Below, piece by piece: positions 31,639 to 41,480 of a DNA stretch of 64,000 bases. The position numbers and the translations under genes were made by a program. The notes below the pieces were generated by a model that saw nothing but the letters and a program-made list of their open reading frames with translations, did not search any database and was not told where the DNA came from. The stretch is from Corydoras sp. C115 (lineage: Eukaryota; Chordata; Actinopteri; Siluriformes; Callichthyidae): assembly GCA_019802505.1 (NCBI GenBank), contig JAFMOC010000070.1, positions 349,501 through 413,500 on the forward strand, given 5' to 3'. Each line of letters opens with the position of its first letter. Position 1 is the first letter of the stretch.

Positions 31639-32261
31639 ATGGAATAGCAGGTGATTATAATGATTTGTTGTTATTTGTGGTTATTAATGATCTTTATAAT
31701 GAATATAATATAATGAAAGTGGTATTCTTTTTCACTGTGATCTGTCGTCTGTAGTTCGTTGTCAGTACTGAAATCTCTCTGATCTCCGGAGTGCTCTGCA
31801 GTCATGCTTTTCCCGTCCATGGCCCACAGCATGCCCAGCAGCAACATCCTCACACATCCTCTCTGAAATCTGCTGAACCTGGATGATTGGCTGTCAGCGA
31901 TTCTCTCAGAAAGCCTGTGGATGGTGGACATGCGGCTCATGTCACAGCTGATTCCTTCCTGCCCCAGGAGAGCTTGCTCGAGCCACTTCGGCCCGAGAAG
32001 CTCCTGTTTGCTGTCATCATGAAAGGCAGCAGGTCATGCGTCAGGTCAACGTCTCTCACTGATGTTCCAGAGTTCCGGATCACGATCTCAATGATTCGTA
32101 GAGTCTCAGAATTTCATATACAAATAGATTCATTTAATGAGATTATAAAATTAAAATGATGTGAAAACCTGGGCTGCAATCACGCTGTGTTCCCAAATTT
32201 ATGACGAGTCAATTTTACTATTAACTCCTTCAGAAAAAAAATAAAATAAAATGCACAAAAC
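31639..32261. other. unique sequence
   Basis: 31740-32110 is balanced in composition and complex; overlapping 89- and 90-residue frames have no domain. Flanks are AT-rich. Confidence 0.4.
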
Positions 32262-32273
32262 TATATTTTCCAT

Positions 32274-32616
32274 GGCGGCACGGTGGCTTAGTGGTTAGCA
32301 CGTTCGCCTCTCAGCGCCAGGGATTCCCGGTTCGAATCCCCATCTGGGTGGAGTTTCCATGTTCTCCCCGTGTCTGCGTGGGTTTCCTCCAGGTTCTCTG
32401 GTTTCCTCCCACAGTCCAAAAACATGGATCAAGTCAATTGAGTTTTCCAAATTGCCCCCATATAGAGTGTGTCTGTGTGAGTGAGTGTGTGCCCAGCGAT
32501 GGATTGGCGCCCTGTCCTGGGTCTATCTGCCCAGCGCCCGAGACGTTCTCCCCTGGATGGGCATGGGGAACCCCACCGCGACCTTAGTAGAGGATAAAGC
32601 GGGAGATAATGAATGA
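32274..32616 (+). mobile_element. SINE-A, young type, best-preserved copy
   Basis: Reference copy of the family: head from GGCGGCACGG, A box TGGCTTAGTGG at 32284-32294, B box GGTTCGAATCC at 32329-32339 (45 bp apart), body, 3' end GGATAAAGCGGGAGATAATGAATG. Flanked by a perfect 12-bp duplication TATATTTTCCAT (32262-32273 and 32617-32628). The head segment TAGTGGTTAGCACGTTCGCC resembles vertebrate tRNA-Val, so a tRNA-Val origin is inferred. The 98-residue open frame over it is incidental. Confidence 0.96.
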
Positions 32617-32628
32617 TATATTTTCCAT

Positions 32629-33330
32629 ATCTTTTGGTATTTAAAGGTAAAACTGTGGGACTGCAGTGATTTGGTTACTAAATACATTTGTTATTGTTAG
32701 TAATTTATACGTACAGAGAAAGAACCCAGTTCTCATGTTTTCATTACCGTTCTGTCTTCGTACTCCTAACTTGTTCTGATATCCGTATTACAACTGCTAA
32801 TCTGAGTAAAGTACGTGAACACAGTCTTCCTGGGATGTGTCTTTGTGAATTAAAATGCTCGCCTCTCAAACCCCAAAGCAAATGCCAAGACGGAAAGTGA
32901 ATGAGGAGAAATGAATGCTGTTTTTAATTCTTTTAAAATCTTTTCACGCTGCTGGAGTCATGATGATGTGTCCCATCAGAACTGTCTGTTAACTCCTACA
33001 CGAGGTTCAGCAAACAGCCAAACGCTACCGCGGCGGCGGGGATGGAGTTCGGCTTAACCGTATTTATTTATGGCCATTGGCAGAGCGAGATATTAAAACT
33101 GCAGTGTTATTATACAATCATGAACTGTGAGATGGAATCTGTTTGGTCACCGCGATCGTGTCGGTAACGATCGGATGCACAACAAAAGTTACTAAAAAAT
33201 ACAGAGTGTTTACATGAATAATTCAGTCTGAACAGGATGCAGTTCCAACTGCAAACAGCTTTACTCTGACTTTACAATGCTGCAAAGAACAATGAACTCT
33301 AATAAAGTAATCTAATAAATCAGAGTGAAA

Positions 33331-33331
<1 letters not shown>
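32629..33331. other. unique sequence, part candidate regulatory
   Basis: 33000-33180 contains ATTTATTTATGGCCATTGGC and CGGTAACGATCGG in otherwise unique DNA. No gene. Confidence 0.4.
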
Positions 33332-33390
<59 letters not shown>

Positions 33391-33418
33391 GTGTGTGCGT
33401 GTGTGTGTATGTGTGTGT
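33332..33418. repeat. (TG)n microsatellite
   Basis: About 87 bp of GT with a few CGTG interruptions; gives rise to spurious Cys/Val frames. Confidence 0.97.
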
Positions 33419-33447
33419 CGCATCACGTTATCTCCCTACACCCCTCT

Positions 33448-33702
33448 GTTCCTCATGCCCATACATGGGAGAATATTTTGGACGCCGTGCAGATACACCC
33501 AAGACAGGGTACCAATCCATTGTTGGACACACACTCACTTACACACACACACACTATTGCTCATGGGAGGAAGCTGGAGAACCCGTAGACAGCCCACGCA
33601 GAGACGGGGAGACCAGGGAAACTCCACCCAGATTGGGATTCGAACTGGGATCTCCAGCGTTGAGAGGAGAACATAATAACCACTAAACCACTGTGCTGCC
33701 CT
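33448..33702 (-). mobile_element. SINE-A, diverged copy
   Basis: Minus copy: ATGCCCATACATGGGAGAA, GCAGATACACCCAAGACAGG, CATGGGAGGAAGCTGGAGAACCC, GGGATTCGAACTGGGATC, ending CCACTGTGCTGCC. The segment between the CA run and GGGAGGAAG is deleted. Confidence 0.85.
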
Positions 33703-33893
33703 CTGAATAAAATTAATTTCTAAAATTAAAATAAATTATAAAGAGGTGGAGGGTGGGGGCTAAGAAGTGACTTGAATAATTTGAAACTGTAAACTTTTTG
33801 TTTTATTGATCTTCATTTAATAAACTAAACTAAATAAAGCTAAATTTACAAAGAAGCATGGAAACCCATTAGACGGGGTAACCTTTTTACGAC

Positions 33894-33900
<7 letters not shown>
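33703..33900. other. AT-rich unique sequence
   Basis: Nothing recognised. Confidence 0.4.

Positions 33901-33933
<33 letters not shown>
33901..33933. repeat. (AC)n microsatellite
   Basis: AC run. Confidence 0.95.
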
Positions 33934-33935
<2 letters not shown>

Positions 33936-34497
33936 TCTATTGAGTGTGTATAATTCTTCATTGTGAACCGGAGTCTGTGGTCACATCATGGTCCCTGGTT
34001 CCAGCTCCGGGTCGTTGGCCATGGGTTCTGTGTATTTTGTGTAGCTTTTGCATGTTTTCCTCAGCTTTCCTTTGGGAACAAGGAAGGATTTCCCACCACA
34101 TCTGGAGGTGCTTATGTGAGTTAGTCTGTGTGTGAATGTGTGATTCTGCCCTGCAGTGGACTGAAGACCTGAACGGGCTCAACAAGTGATCATGATTCCG
34201 TTCTGTGTTATTTAGATGAAATCAATAACTGATATGCAGCAGATAATGCTGATTTTATTAAAAAGCCTGCAGATGTTTGAGAGCTGTTGCTTCTGCGGGA
34301 TACTGACAGTCAGATCTGGAGGTCTTTTATCGCAGCTGCGCAGTTTGCTGCAGGTGACCTCATTCTGCTCATGTTGTCAATAGCGACAGTGAGCTTTACT
34401 TTTCAAAGGCCAGGTTTAGTTTTTAATAACGAAACTGAGGATTCCTCACTAATACAGTACACACACACAGAACATACAGAACCAGCAACCTGCGTGT
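33934..34497. other. unique sequence
   Basis: No gene or repeat recognised; a 175-residue frame that starts at 34287 continues into the SINE copies and is not credible as coding. Confidence 0.4.
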
Positions 34498-35085
34498 ATA
34501 GTAAGTGCTGGGGATCCAGGTTCGAATCCCGAGCTGGGTGGAGTTTCCATGTTCTCCCCGTGTCCACGTGGGTTTTCTCCTGGTTCTCTGGTTTACTCCC
34601 GCAGCCCAAAAATATGCATTCAAGGTCGATTGGCTGCTCTAAATTGCCCCTCTCTAAATTGCTCCTGGCGGCACGTTCGCCTCTCAGCACTAGAGATTCC
34701 CGGTTCGATTCCCCATCTGGGTGGAGTTTCCATGTTCTCCCCGTGTCCGCATGGGTTTCCTCTGGATTCTCCGGTTTCCTCCCACAGTCCAAAAACATGG
34801 ATCAAGTCAATTGAGTTCTCCAAATGGCCCCATATAGAGTGTGTTTGTGTGAGTTAGTGTGTGCCCAGCGATAGATTGGCACCCTGTCCTGGGTGTATCT
34901 GCCCAGCGCCCGAAACGTTCTCCCCTGGATGGGCATGGGGAACCCCCCCGCGGAAGATAATGAATGAATGAATAAATTGCTCCTATATAGTCTGTGTGAG
35001 TGTGTGCCCAGCGATGGATTGGTGCATGGATTGACATAAGGGGAACCCCCCCACCCCCAATTAGAATTAAGCGAAAGATAATGAT
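34498..35085 (+). mobile_element. SINE-A, old type, split by a younger SINE-A
   Basis: Left part 34498-34666: GGGGATCCAGGTTCGAATCC, ATTCAAGGTCGATTGGCTGC, ATTGCTCCT. Right part 34985-35085: ATATAGTCTGTGTGAGTG, GCCCAGCGATGGATTGG, ATTAAGCGAAAGATAATG. Continuous once the insert at 34667-34972 is set aside. A second small duplication of CTCTAAATTGC lies just before the insertion. Confidence 0.88.
34667..34972 (+). mobile_element. SINE-A, young type, nested, A box deleted
   Basis: Lies within the older SINE, flanked by perfect TAAATTGCTCCT repeats (34655-34666 and 34973-34984). Its head reads GGCGGCACGTTCGCC: 20 bp including the A box are missing, as if removed between two GCAC repeats. Near the 3' end CGCGACCC...AAAGCGG is reduced to CCCGCGGAAG. 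B box is GGTTCGATTCC. Tail AATGAATGAAT. Confidence 0.95.
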
Positions 35086-35328
35086 TTGAGATGATTTCAA
35101 ACCACAGTCCCCGCATTCCATATTAATTGTCTTTAAGTTAAATTAATTGCTTAAAAGCTCTGTTCACTAATTATTGTGGTGCTGTTTCATTTTTTAAATA
35201 AGAGAACTCCATATTATCAGTCCATCAGCTTCCCAACTGCAAATATAAAGGGTTTTTCTTCTTTTGTTTATTTAGCATTCTGTGCATTTTATTATTTCTC
35301 TTGTATTAAATGTAATATTTCAATATAC

Positions 35329-35332
<4 letters not shown>
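35086..35332. other. AT-rich unique sequence
   Basis: Nothing recognised. Confidence 0.4.

Positions 35333-35382
<50 letters not shown>
35333..35382. repeat. (TG)n microsatellite
   Basis: Pure run of about 50 bp. Confidence 0.97.
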
Positions 35383-35383
<1 letters not shown>

Positions 35384-35832
35384 ATGTGGAAGTCTTTATT
35401 TAACGTTACACTTTCCTGCATCACAGTTTGTAGGAAGGTTTTCAGGCGGGTCAGCCTGAATTCTTAAAATAAACTTAGTGCCTCCAAATACAGAATTTCT
35501 TTCCACTTCGCTTTCATCATCCCGCAGCCACGGTGAGGAATCCGTGAAGGTCGCGTCGCGTTTTCGTTTGCATGTTGGAGAGTGTGCAAGCGCAGCCCTA
35601 AAAATCTGTGCAGCAGCGTTGAACATGGTGCCCACAGACGGTGCCCACATCGTTCTCTGACCCGGCCTTTAATCCGCCGTCTCAGTGTGGAGGTGCGCAC
35701 ACAACACTGTCCAAAACTTTTTGGCATGCTTCTAATGTACATTTATAGATGTTTGTTTTATATATAAATATATATACATATTTTTTTCACATATACGCAC
35801 TTTTATTTATTAAATATTTAATCTGATTACAT
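35383..35832. other. unique sequence
   Basis: 35500-35700 is balanced in composition with some CpG (GGTCGCGTCGCGTTTTCG). Overlapping 60-92 residue frames on both strands have no domain. Right end is AT-rich. Confidence 0.4.
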
Positions 35833-35847
35833 AAGAAAAGTCTTTCC

Positions 35848-36191
35848 ATCCATCCATTATCTTCTGCTTTATCCTCTATTAGGGTCGCGGGGGGGTTCCC
35901 CATGCCCATCCAGGGGAGAACGTTTCGGGTGCTGGGCAGATACACTCAGGACAGGGCGCCAATGTATCGCTGGGCACACACTCACTCACAGACATACTCT
36001 ATATGGGGCAATTTGGAGAACTCAATTGACTTGGTCCATGTTTTTGGACTGTGGGAGGAAACCGGAGAACCCGGAGGAAACCCACGCAGACACGGGGAGA
36101 ACATGGAAACTCCACCCAGATAGGGATTTGAACCGGGAATCCCTAGCGCTGAGAGGCGATTGTGCTAATCACTAAGCCACCGTGCCACCCC
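35848..36191 (-). mobile_element. SINE-A, young type, perfect 15-bp target duplication
   Basis: Full-length minus copy with ATCC tail at left and head CTAAGCCACCGTGCC at right. Flanks AAGAAAAGTCTTTCC occur at 35833-35847 and 36192-36206 without mismatch. B-box region is slightly changed (GGATTTGAACCGGG on the plus strand). Confidence 0.96.
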
Positions 36192-36206
36192 AAGAAAAGT
36201 CTTTCC

Positions 36207-36339
36207 TTTAATATTATTTTTATTATTATTATTATTAATAATGTAAATTTTTTGGGGGGTTTATTTGTTCTCTGGTTTCCTGCGGCTTCTTGGTGGTTGT
36301 ACTGAGTATAAAAACCTCTACAAGGTCCCAAAGACAATG
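36207..36339. other. AT-rich sequence with short (ATT)n
   Basis: Short (TTA)n run near 36213-36240, then unique DNA. Confidence 0.45.
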
Positions 36340-36560
36340 TGATAAAATTGGGGGGTGGAGACAGGATTTAAACCCTGACTGTTGGCTGATGTTGCTGCCA
36401 TCACGTCACGTTCCTGTCGCCACAATGATCTTTCTCCACCTCGTATGCCTCGCCCCATCTTATAAAGGCTGCACAATGACCATTAACACCGTCCCGCCTC
36501 AGACAGGTGCCCTAATTACATTTAAATACCACCTATTAGCTCCACCCCCAAGCACCATCT
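36340..36560 (+). repeat. dispersed repeat D, copy 1
   Basis: GACTGTTGGCTGATGTTGCTGCC, CACGTTCCTGTCGCC and TCCACCTCGTATG align in order with 56060-56130 (GACTGTTGGTTGATGTAGC, CACGTTCCTGTCCC, ACCACCTCTATA). An unnamed interspersed family with two copies here; possibly tRNA-derived, as copy 2 has a B-box-like GGGTTCAGTCC. Confidence 0.55.
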
Positions 36561-36623
36561 GTTCTACTACTGCCCCAAAACATGAGATAAGTTTTATGTA
36601 CATTAAGTATAAATATGTCTCTT

Positions 36624-36729
36624 ATCACTTAAACCTATACTAGAGTCTAGGGTTGTGTGTGTGTGTGTGTGTGGGGGGGGTCTTGTTCATATAGGGAAGA
36701 ATGTTTCAGGGCACAAACTCACACACAAA

Positions 36730-36772
<43 letters not shown>

Positions 36773-36801
36773 CCCTAGACTCTAGTATAGATTTAAGTGA
36801 T
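36624..36801. repeat. fold-back inverted repeat inside a SINE
   Basis: Unique 31-bp arms at 36624-36654 and 36771-36801 are complementary at 30 of 31 positions, and continue inward as (TG)n at 36655-36673 and (CA)n at 36738-36770. The spacer is SINE-A sequence. The right arm lies inside the SINE where SINE sequence would be expected, so it is most simply an inverted copy of the left arm. Confidence 0.9.
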
Positions 36802-36963
36802 TTAAAATGGCAATTTAAAGTGGCTAATTCACCTTGAATCCATGGTTTTGGTCTGTGGAGTGGTCTATGGACACGGGGAGAACATGAAAACTTCACCCAG
36901 ATCGGGATTAGAACCTGGATCCCCAGCGCTGAGAGGAGAACATGCTAACCACCACACCACCAG
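36674..36963 (-). mobile_element. SINE-A, old type, rearranged
   Basis: Minus copy: AGGGAAGAATGTTTCAGGGC then CACAAACTCACACACAAAC, interrupted by the fold-back arm, resuming GGCAATTTAAAGTGGC, TTCACCTTGAATCCATGG, GGGGAGAACATGAAAAC, GGATCCCCAGCGCTGAGAGG to CCACACCACC. Several segments are missing. Confidence 0.82.
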
Positions 36964-36973
36964 TATAAATGTT

Positions 36974-37117
36974 CATTCATTCATTCATTCATTCATTATC
37001 TTCCGCTTTATCCTATATTAGGGTTGCGGGGGGGAGGATCCCCATGCACATCCAGGGGAGAACGTTTCGGGCGCTGGGCAGATACACCCAGGACAGGGTG
37101 CCAATCTATCGCTGGCG
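36974..37117 (-). mobile_element. SINE-A, 5'-truncated insertion
   Basis: Only the 3' 140 bp (ATTC tail, CCGCTTTATCC, GGGCGCTGGGCAGATACACC, CAATCTATCGCTGG). Flanked by GTATAAATGTT (36963-36973) and GTATAAAGGTT (37118-37128), an 11-bp duplication with one mismatch, so the truncation happened at insertion, as with aborted target-primed reverse transcription. Confidence 0.88.
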
Positions 37118-37128
37118 GTATAAAGGTT

Positions 37129-38127
37129 TTAAGTTTTATTGGTTAAACTGAGTTCTCCTCTAATTGTTTAAAAGTCTGTTGACACTGCACATCGCTCTTT
37201 CGGACATAACGTTACAGTTTTATAGTTCGATGGACATCGATTATAAACCACAAGCATCGTTTCATCAGTCGTGAATCTTCCCGTAATAACAACAGACACT
37301 GAGGACATTTAAAAAGCGAGCGGATGGCAAAATTTATTGTACGTTACAAATCAGCGCGGATCAAAGTACTGTCTGTAGCAGCCTTTACTCATACGAGTGC
37401 CCAGGTAGAGTGACACTAAATATAATTCAGTGCGTCATTTAGAGGACGGATAACAGATGGTTTACAAGAGCCAGGCTGTGTTTGCGAGGGTTTACGTTAT
37501 TAAGCTGTCACATCTGCGCTGGATGGCAAATTCTGCGTTTAGTGTTAGAAGAGAAATCAAACCCAGTGCAAAGCCAGAGCAAGATGAAGAGGGTGGATGG
37601 ATAACAGGACGTCTCACCCTGCTCTGGGGAAGACAGCTCGGACCCCGGGCTCATTCGTAGCTCCTTTATCATTAATGCTGCAGCTCATTCATGTCAGTGC
37701 AGGAACCATGAACGCAAACCTCAGACATGTCATCAGATTCTCCTTCCGTGTTTGGGCTGGCAGGAGATGGCAGGTCGAGTCTGTGGTCTGGAACAGGTAT
37801 CCTCGCTCAGAAACGGAAAGCAGATGTTATGTTTCGAAAAACTCCGCCTCCGGTCGATGTCTAATGACTCCTAATGTTAAAGGCCGTTGATCTGGAACCC
37901 CTTTGATTTGCCAGCAGAAATGGGGCATTACGCTTGTAATGAGAGGCATTACCTAAAACTGATGGCTTTGCTGCACTGTGAGACATGAATGCTGGAGGAG
38001 GAAGTGTATGGGATGAGACGATGTTCTGGAAATCCTGTCCTCATTCGTTCTCAATCCGCGACGTTTATGATATCAAGAAAACAGGAGCCAGAACCCGGCA
38101 TCAGACTGCTTTATGTTAGAAATAATA
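37129..38127. other. unique sequence
   Basis: About 1 kb of non-repetitive DNA. Frames of 60-97 residues have no domain. No gene called. Confidence 0.4.
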
Positions 38128-38330
38128 CTTGGGGCCCTATTTTGGAGATCGTTAGGCGAGCCCTCAAACTTGATTTAGGGCGTGTCAGTGTGCCTTCGCT
38201 ATCATAACCTTGCGCGGCCTGAAAAGTGCAAAATGTACAACGTTGCTTGTGTTTGTGTTTGGATGTAACGGACAATAAACCAATCAGCTCGTCACATGCC
38301 ATTTCCTTTAAGAACCAGATGCACATTGCC
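38128..38330 (+). mobile_element. hAT-like MITE, copy 7, with left terminus
   Basis: Starts GGGGCCCTATTTTGGAGATCG, followed by TTGATTTAGGGCGTGTCAG, GACAATAAACCAATCAGC and TTTCCTTTAAGAACCAG. The GGGCCCTATTTT start is like the terminus of hAT MITEs I know from zebrafish and is the best evidence for the superfamily. The right end is lost. Confidence 0.65.
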
Positions 38331-38357
38331 CATGTGGTAAGATAGGGGCCATAGTAA

Positions 38358-38612
38358 GGGGCAGTTGCAAACTTGTGGTTATGGAGCCAGCCTTGTGACC
38401 TGAAGGTCCCCGGTTTGATTCCCGGTCCCACCAGGTACCATGGCTGAAGTGCCCTTGGGAAGGCACCTAACACTAATTGCTCTCTGGACGCTGTGTACAG
38501 GCTGCCCACCGCTCCGGACCCGTGTGCTCACTTCACACAGAGTGTGTATGTGTGTGTTTCACTGCACATGTGGGTTAAATGTGAAGGATAAATTCTTTCT
38601 TCTATGTTTTGA
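38358..38612 (+). mobile_element. SINE-C, copy 3 (best)
   Basis: GCAGTTGCAAACTTGTGG, GTGACCTGAAGGTCCCCGG, B-box region GGTTTGATTCCCGG, AAGTGCCCTTGGGAAGGCAC, AATTGCTCTCTGGACGCTG, GGCTGCCCACCGCTCCGG, GTGTTTCACTGCACATG, GGGTTAAATGTGAAGG. Order and wording match a tRNA-derived SINE common in teleosts. Confidence 0.85.
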
Positions 38613-38617
38613 TCGGA

Positions 38618-38942
38618 TGGCATGTTCTCCTCTCAGCGCTGGAGATTCCCGGTTCGAATCCCTATCTGGGTGGAGTTTCCATGTTCTCCCCATGTCTGTG
38701 TGGGTTCCCTCCGGGTTCTCCGGTTTCCTCCCACAATCCAAAAACATGAATCACGGTCAATTGAGTTCTCCAAATTGCCCCATATAGAGTGTGTCTGTGT
38801 GAGTGAGTGTGTGTCCAGCGATAGATTGGTGCCCTGTCCTGGGTGTATCTGCCCAGCACCTGAAACGTTCTCACGTGGATGGGGACCCCCCCCCCCACGC
38901 GAAACTAGTAGAGGATAAAGTGGAAGATAATGGATGGATGTT
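38618..38942 (+). mobile_element. SINE-A, young type, head-truncated
   Basis: Begins at GGCATGTTCTCCTCTCAGC, so the A box is missing, but the B box GGTTCGAATCC and the rest to GATAATGGATGGATG are present. Flanks TGTTTTGATCG and TGTTTCGATTG may be a diverged target duplication. Confidence 0.88.
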
Positions 38943-39049
38943 TCGATTGTTTGGACCTCACAGAGTAAAAGAACTAAAAAGGGAACATGGCCTAATGCTT
39001 CGATTTTTAGAACGGTGAATTATATCTAAACTTTTCCTTTCAGTTCCAA
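38943..39049. other. unique sequence
   Basis: Short, nothing recognised. Confidence 0.4.
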
Positions 39050-39850
39050 ACCCCTGACTGACTCCCTGACCCCACCGAGCCCAGAGGTGGTTTTTCAATT
39101 CCACAGCGAGAGTTGCTAATTATTTAAGGAAGCAATGTTGCTGCAAATGAGAGAGAACGCTTCAACCCCCACACAGCGTACAGAAGGCATTCTCTTTCTC
39201 ATTCCGGGTCCGTGCTGAATGAAGGCAGCTTTCTTTCCACTTGTGTAAGCCTCGGTCAAGAAATTACAGTCTGCTCTCCCCACTGCGCAACATGTTTGGA
39301 GAGATTAGGTATCGTGCCGAAAGACGAATTACTGAACAAGTAACACACAATCTCCACCCCCGTATCTGCCTTTGATCTCACGATGCGCTTCGGCGAGGAA
39401 GCTAATGTGACTACGGGCTCATGTATACACTGCGCCATGCCGAGCATGTGCTTGCAAAATTCTAAATAGAAGCATTTCTCAGCAAAACAAAACCTGATAG
39501 TTGCCAAGCCTCCCTCTCTGAGGCAAATCGAGGGCCAGAAAGCCTGCGCCCACTGGCTGTTCTGTGCTGAACAGCCCTCTGTGTCCACTCTCCCTCTGGA
39601 ATCGTTTGGTGGTCACATTCTACACATAATAGCCAGCCCTTCTAACAGGCTTTTAGCTATTGTGCAATTTTTAGTGACCCTTTTTTCCTGTTTGAGTGGC
39701 ACACTTTAACCTAACAGACCTTAATGCCGGTGCCCTTCAGGGGAGGTAATTGCACTCTACATCCATCTGCCCTGACCTCTTCCACCCTTGCTGAGCTCCA
39801 GCACGAGCTGGCTTTTCAACATGGCAGCTGGACCAAGGTTCTACCAGAAG
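39050..39850. other. candidate conserved non-coding element
   Basis: About 800 bp of complex, repeat-free DNA: GAATTACTGAACAAGTAAC, GAGGAAGCTAATGTGACTACG, GGGAGGTAATTGCACTC, CAACATGGCAGCTGGACC. A 110-residue minus frame (39256-39588) lacks a domain. Looks like the enhancer-rich blocks of gene deserts; only alignment could confirm this. Confidence 0.45.
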
Positions 39851-39884
39851 GAAAAAAAAATAGTGGATTCTAGCGGCACCGGGT

Positions 39885-40490
39885 TCTTTATTAGGAACAT
39901 ATGTACATCGGCTCATTGTGTGGTAGCAGTACGTTTGGATTGACTCATGCAGACATATCATTGTTTATTAACTGTTGCGTGATTGTTGGTGCCAGACGTG
40001 GTGCTTTGAATTTATTTAATCCCTGATCTTTTACCCACAACATTTTTTTTACTGACTTTTTCCTCAGTGTGGTGCACTAAATAGATTCATTCAGTGAGCA
40101 GGAGTCCTGTAGACTACCAAGAACTGACCGTCTTGGTTGTGATTGTGTTTGCCGTTGGATTTTAAACAATATCTACATGCAGCACCTCTAAATCAGGATT
40201 AAATGCTTCGAGAGACTCTGTGCTCCAACTGCAAAGAACAGCAATGGCTTCCAGGCCCTGTTTCCTGATGATCCACACCTTCTGGGGCATTTTATCAGTC
40301 CCGGTAAAGTAATTAATCCATGTTATGCAAATGACATTAATGTTGAGAGGTGGTGCAGTGTTGATGTCGTTGACAGTGGTAGTACTCTGGGGGTCCTGAT
40401 CATTAGAGAACAGAGTAACGGGGATGTACACAGTATGTACTGTAGTCTACAAACAGTCTGGAATTGTAGAAAAGTCCATCTTTAGAGTAT
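39885..40490 (+). mobile_element. degenerate mariner-type MITE
   Basis: Left end CTTTATTAGGAACATATGTAC with CTCATTGTGTGG, and right end ACAGTATGTACTGTAG with ACAGTCTGGAATTGTAG, which matches 3466-3520 of the palindromic element. The middle is not clearly of the family, so the true extent may be two fragments. Confidence 0.45.
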
Positions 40491-41099
40491 GTCTCACTGA
40501 TAGTAGAGGATGTGGTGCTGGAATATTTTGGTTAAAATGGAAATTAGGTGGAAAGATGAGAAGGTATCCCAGGTATATAGTAGAGAACATCACATCACAT
40601 CAATGTGACCTCACAGCAAGAAGGTTCTGGGTTGGATTTACTAATTAAGGTTCCTCCTTTGTGGGTTCTGAATGTCCTCTCTCTGCCTGTATTGATATAC
40701 TTCACTCAAGTTTCCACCCACATTCTAAAAAAATGCCGAAAAGTACATCAGAGATACTTAATTGCCCCTATGACTCTAGCACTTTCTAATACTTCACGTT
40801 GTAAAATAGTCATTGATGCTGTGAAGCCATTAAACTCTTAAATAAACTTAAATCCTCCTCTCATATTTCTGTTGTCATGCAAAATCGCATTTAACTTCCT
40901 GTCCTCAATCAGAAAGATGCGATAGACAGACACCTTCACGACTCGTCGTCGTCTTCCGAGCTCTTGATCTTCACTCGACTGCTGGCCAAGTTCAGCCTCC
41001 TGCCAGTTCTCTACCGAAGCAACTGTTACTCACCCCTCCACCGCGCCCGTTTGATCTCTGCAGTCCTCTGAATCCCCATGCCTTCATCTGTCACTCGGC
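40491..41099. other. unique sequence
   Basis: No gene or repeat recognised; 40920-41100 is moderately GC-rich. Confidence 0.4.
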
Positions 41100-41480
41100 G
41101 CGCCTGCCGTGCCAGCCGCGGAGAGATTAGAAAATTGTCCAAATGGTAGGGTGGAAAGGTATAATTGAAGATGGAAGGGGGCTGAATAGGGGCAGATGTT
41201 TAAAGTGAGTGCTCGACGCTGTTAAGTTCAGGAGGAATGGAGCCATTGGAGGCTCGACAGGCCTCGCAGGACCACTGTGCACAACGATTACTCTTAGTGT
41301 CAGGACTCCAGGACATCGCCCGTCTGAGCGAGCCTGGCACACAAAGGAGAAACAAGAACAGAGCCTAATCATGGAGATTACTGTGCCGCCACTGCTGCCA
41401 TGACAGGGACTAATTGAGGAAATGTACGACACCTTCTAATGAACGTCTAATTAAAAGCAAATACATGTTCCAAGAAAGAC
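41100..41480. other. candidate conserved non-coding element
   Basis: CCGCGGAGAGATTAG, CAACGATTACTCTTAG, GAGCCTAATCATGGAG, GGGACTAATTGAGG, TAATGAACGTCTAATTAAAAGC: many TAAT cores in balanced unique DNA. Opposed 101- and 64-residue frames have no domains. Confidence 0.45.

Noticed and set aside
32274..32345. Possible tRNA gene (A and B boxes at tRNA-like spacing)
   Set aside because: It is the head of a SINE-A copy: same sequence at many loci, followed by the SINE body, and without a proper acceptor stem.
32291..32587. A recurring 75-100 residue frame (e.g. with PTVQKHGS and ETFSPGWAWG) at many loci on both strands, looking like a gene family
   Set aside because: Every instance lies over a SINE-A copy. 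The SINE body happens to lack stops in one frame; copies carry indels that shift it and there is no selection signature visible.
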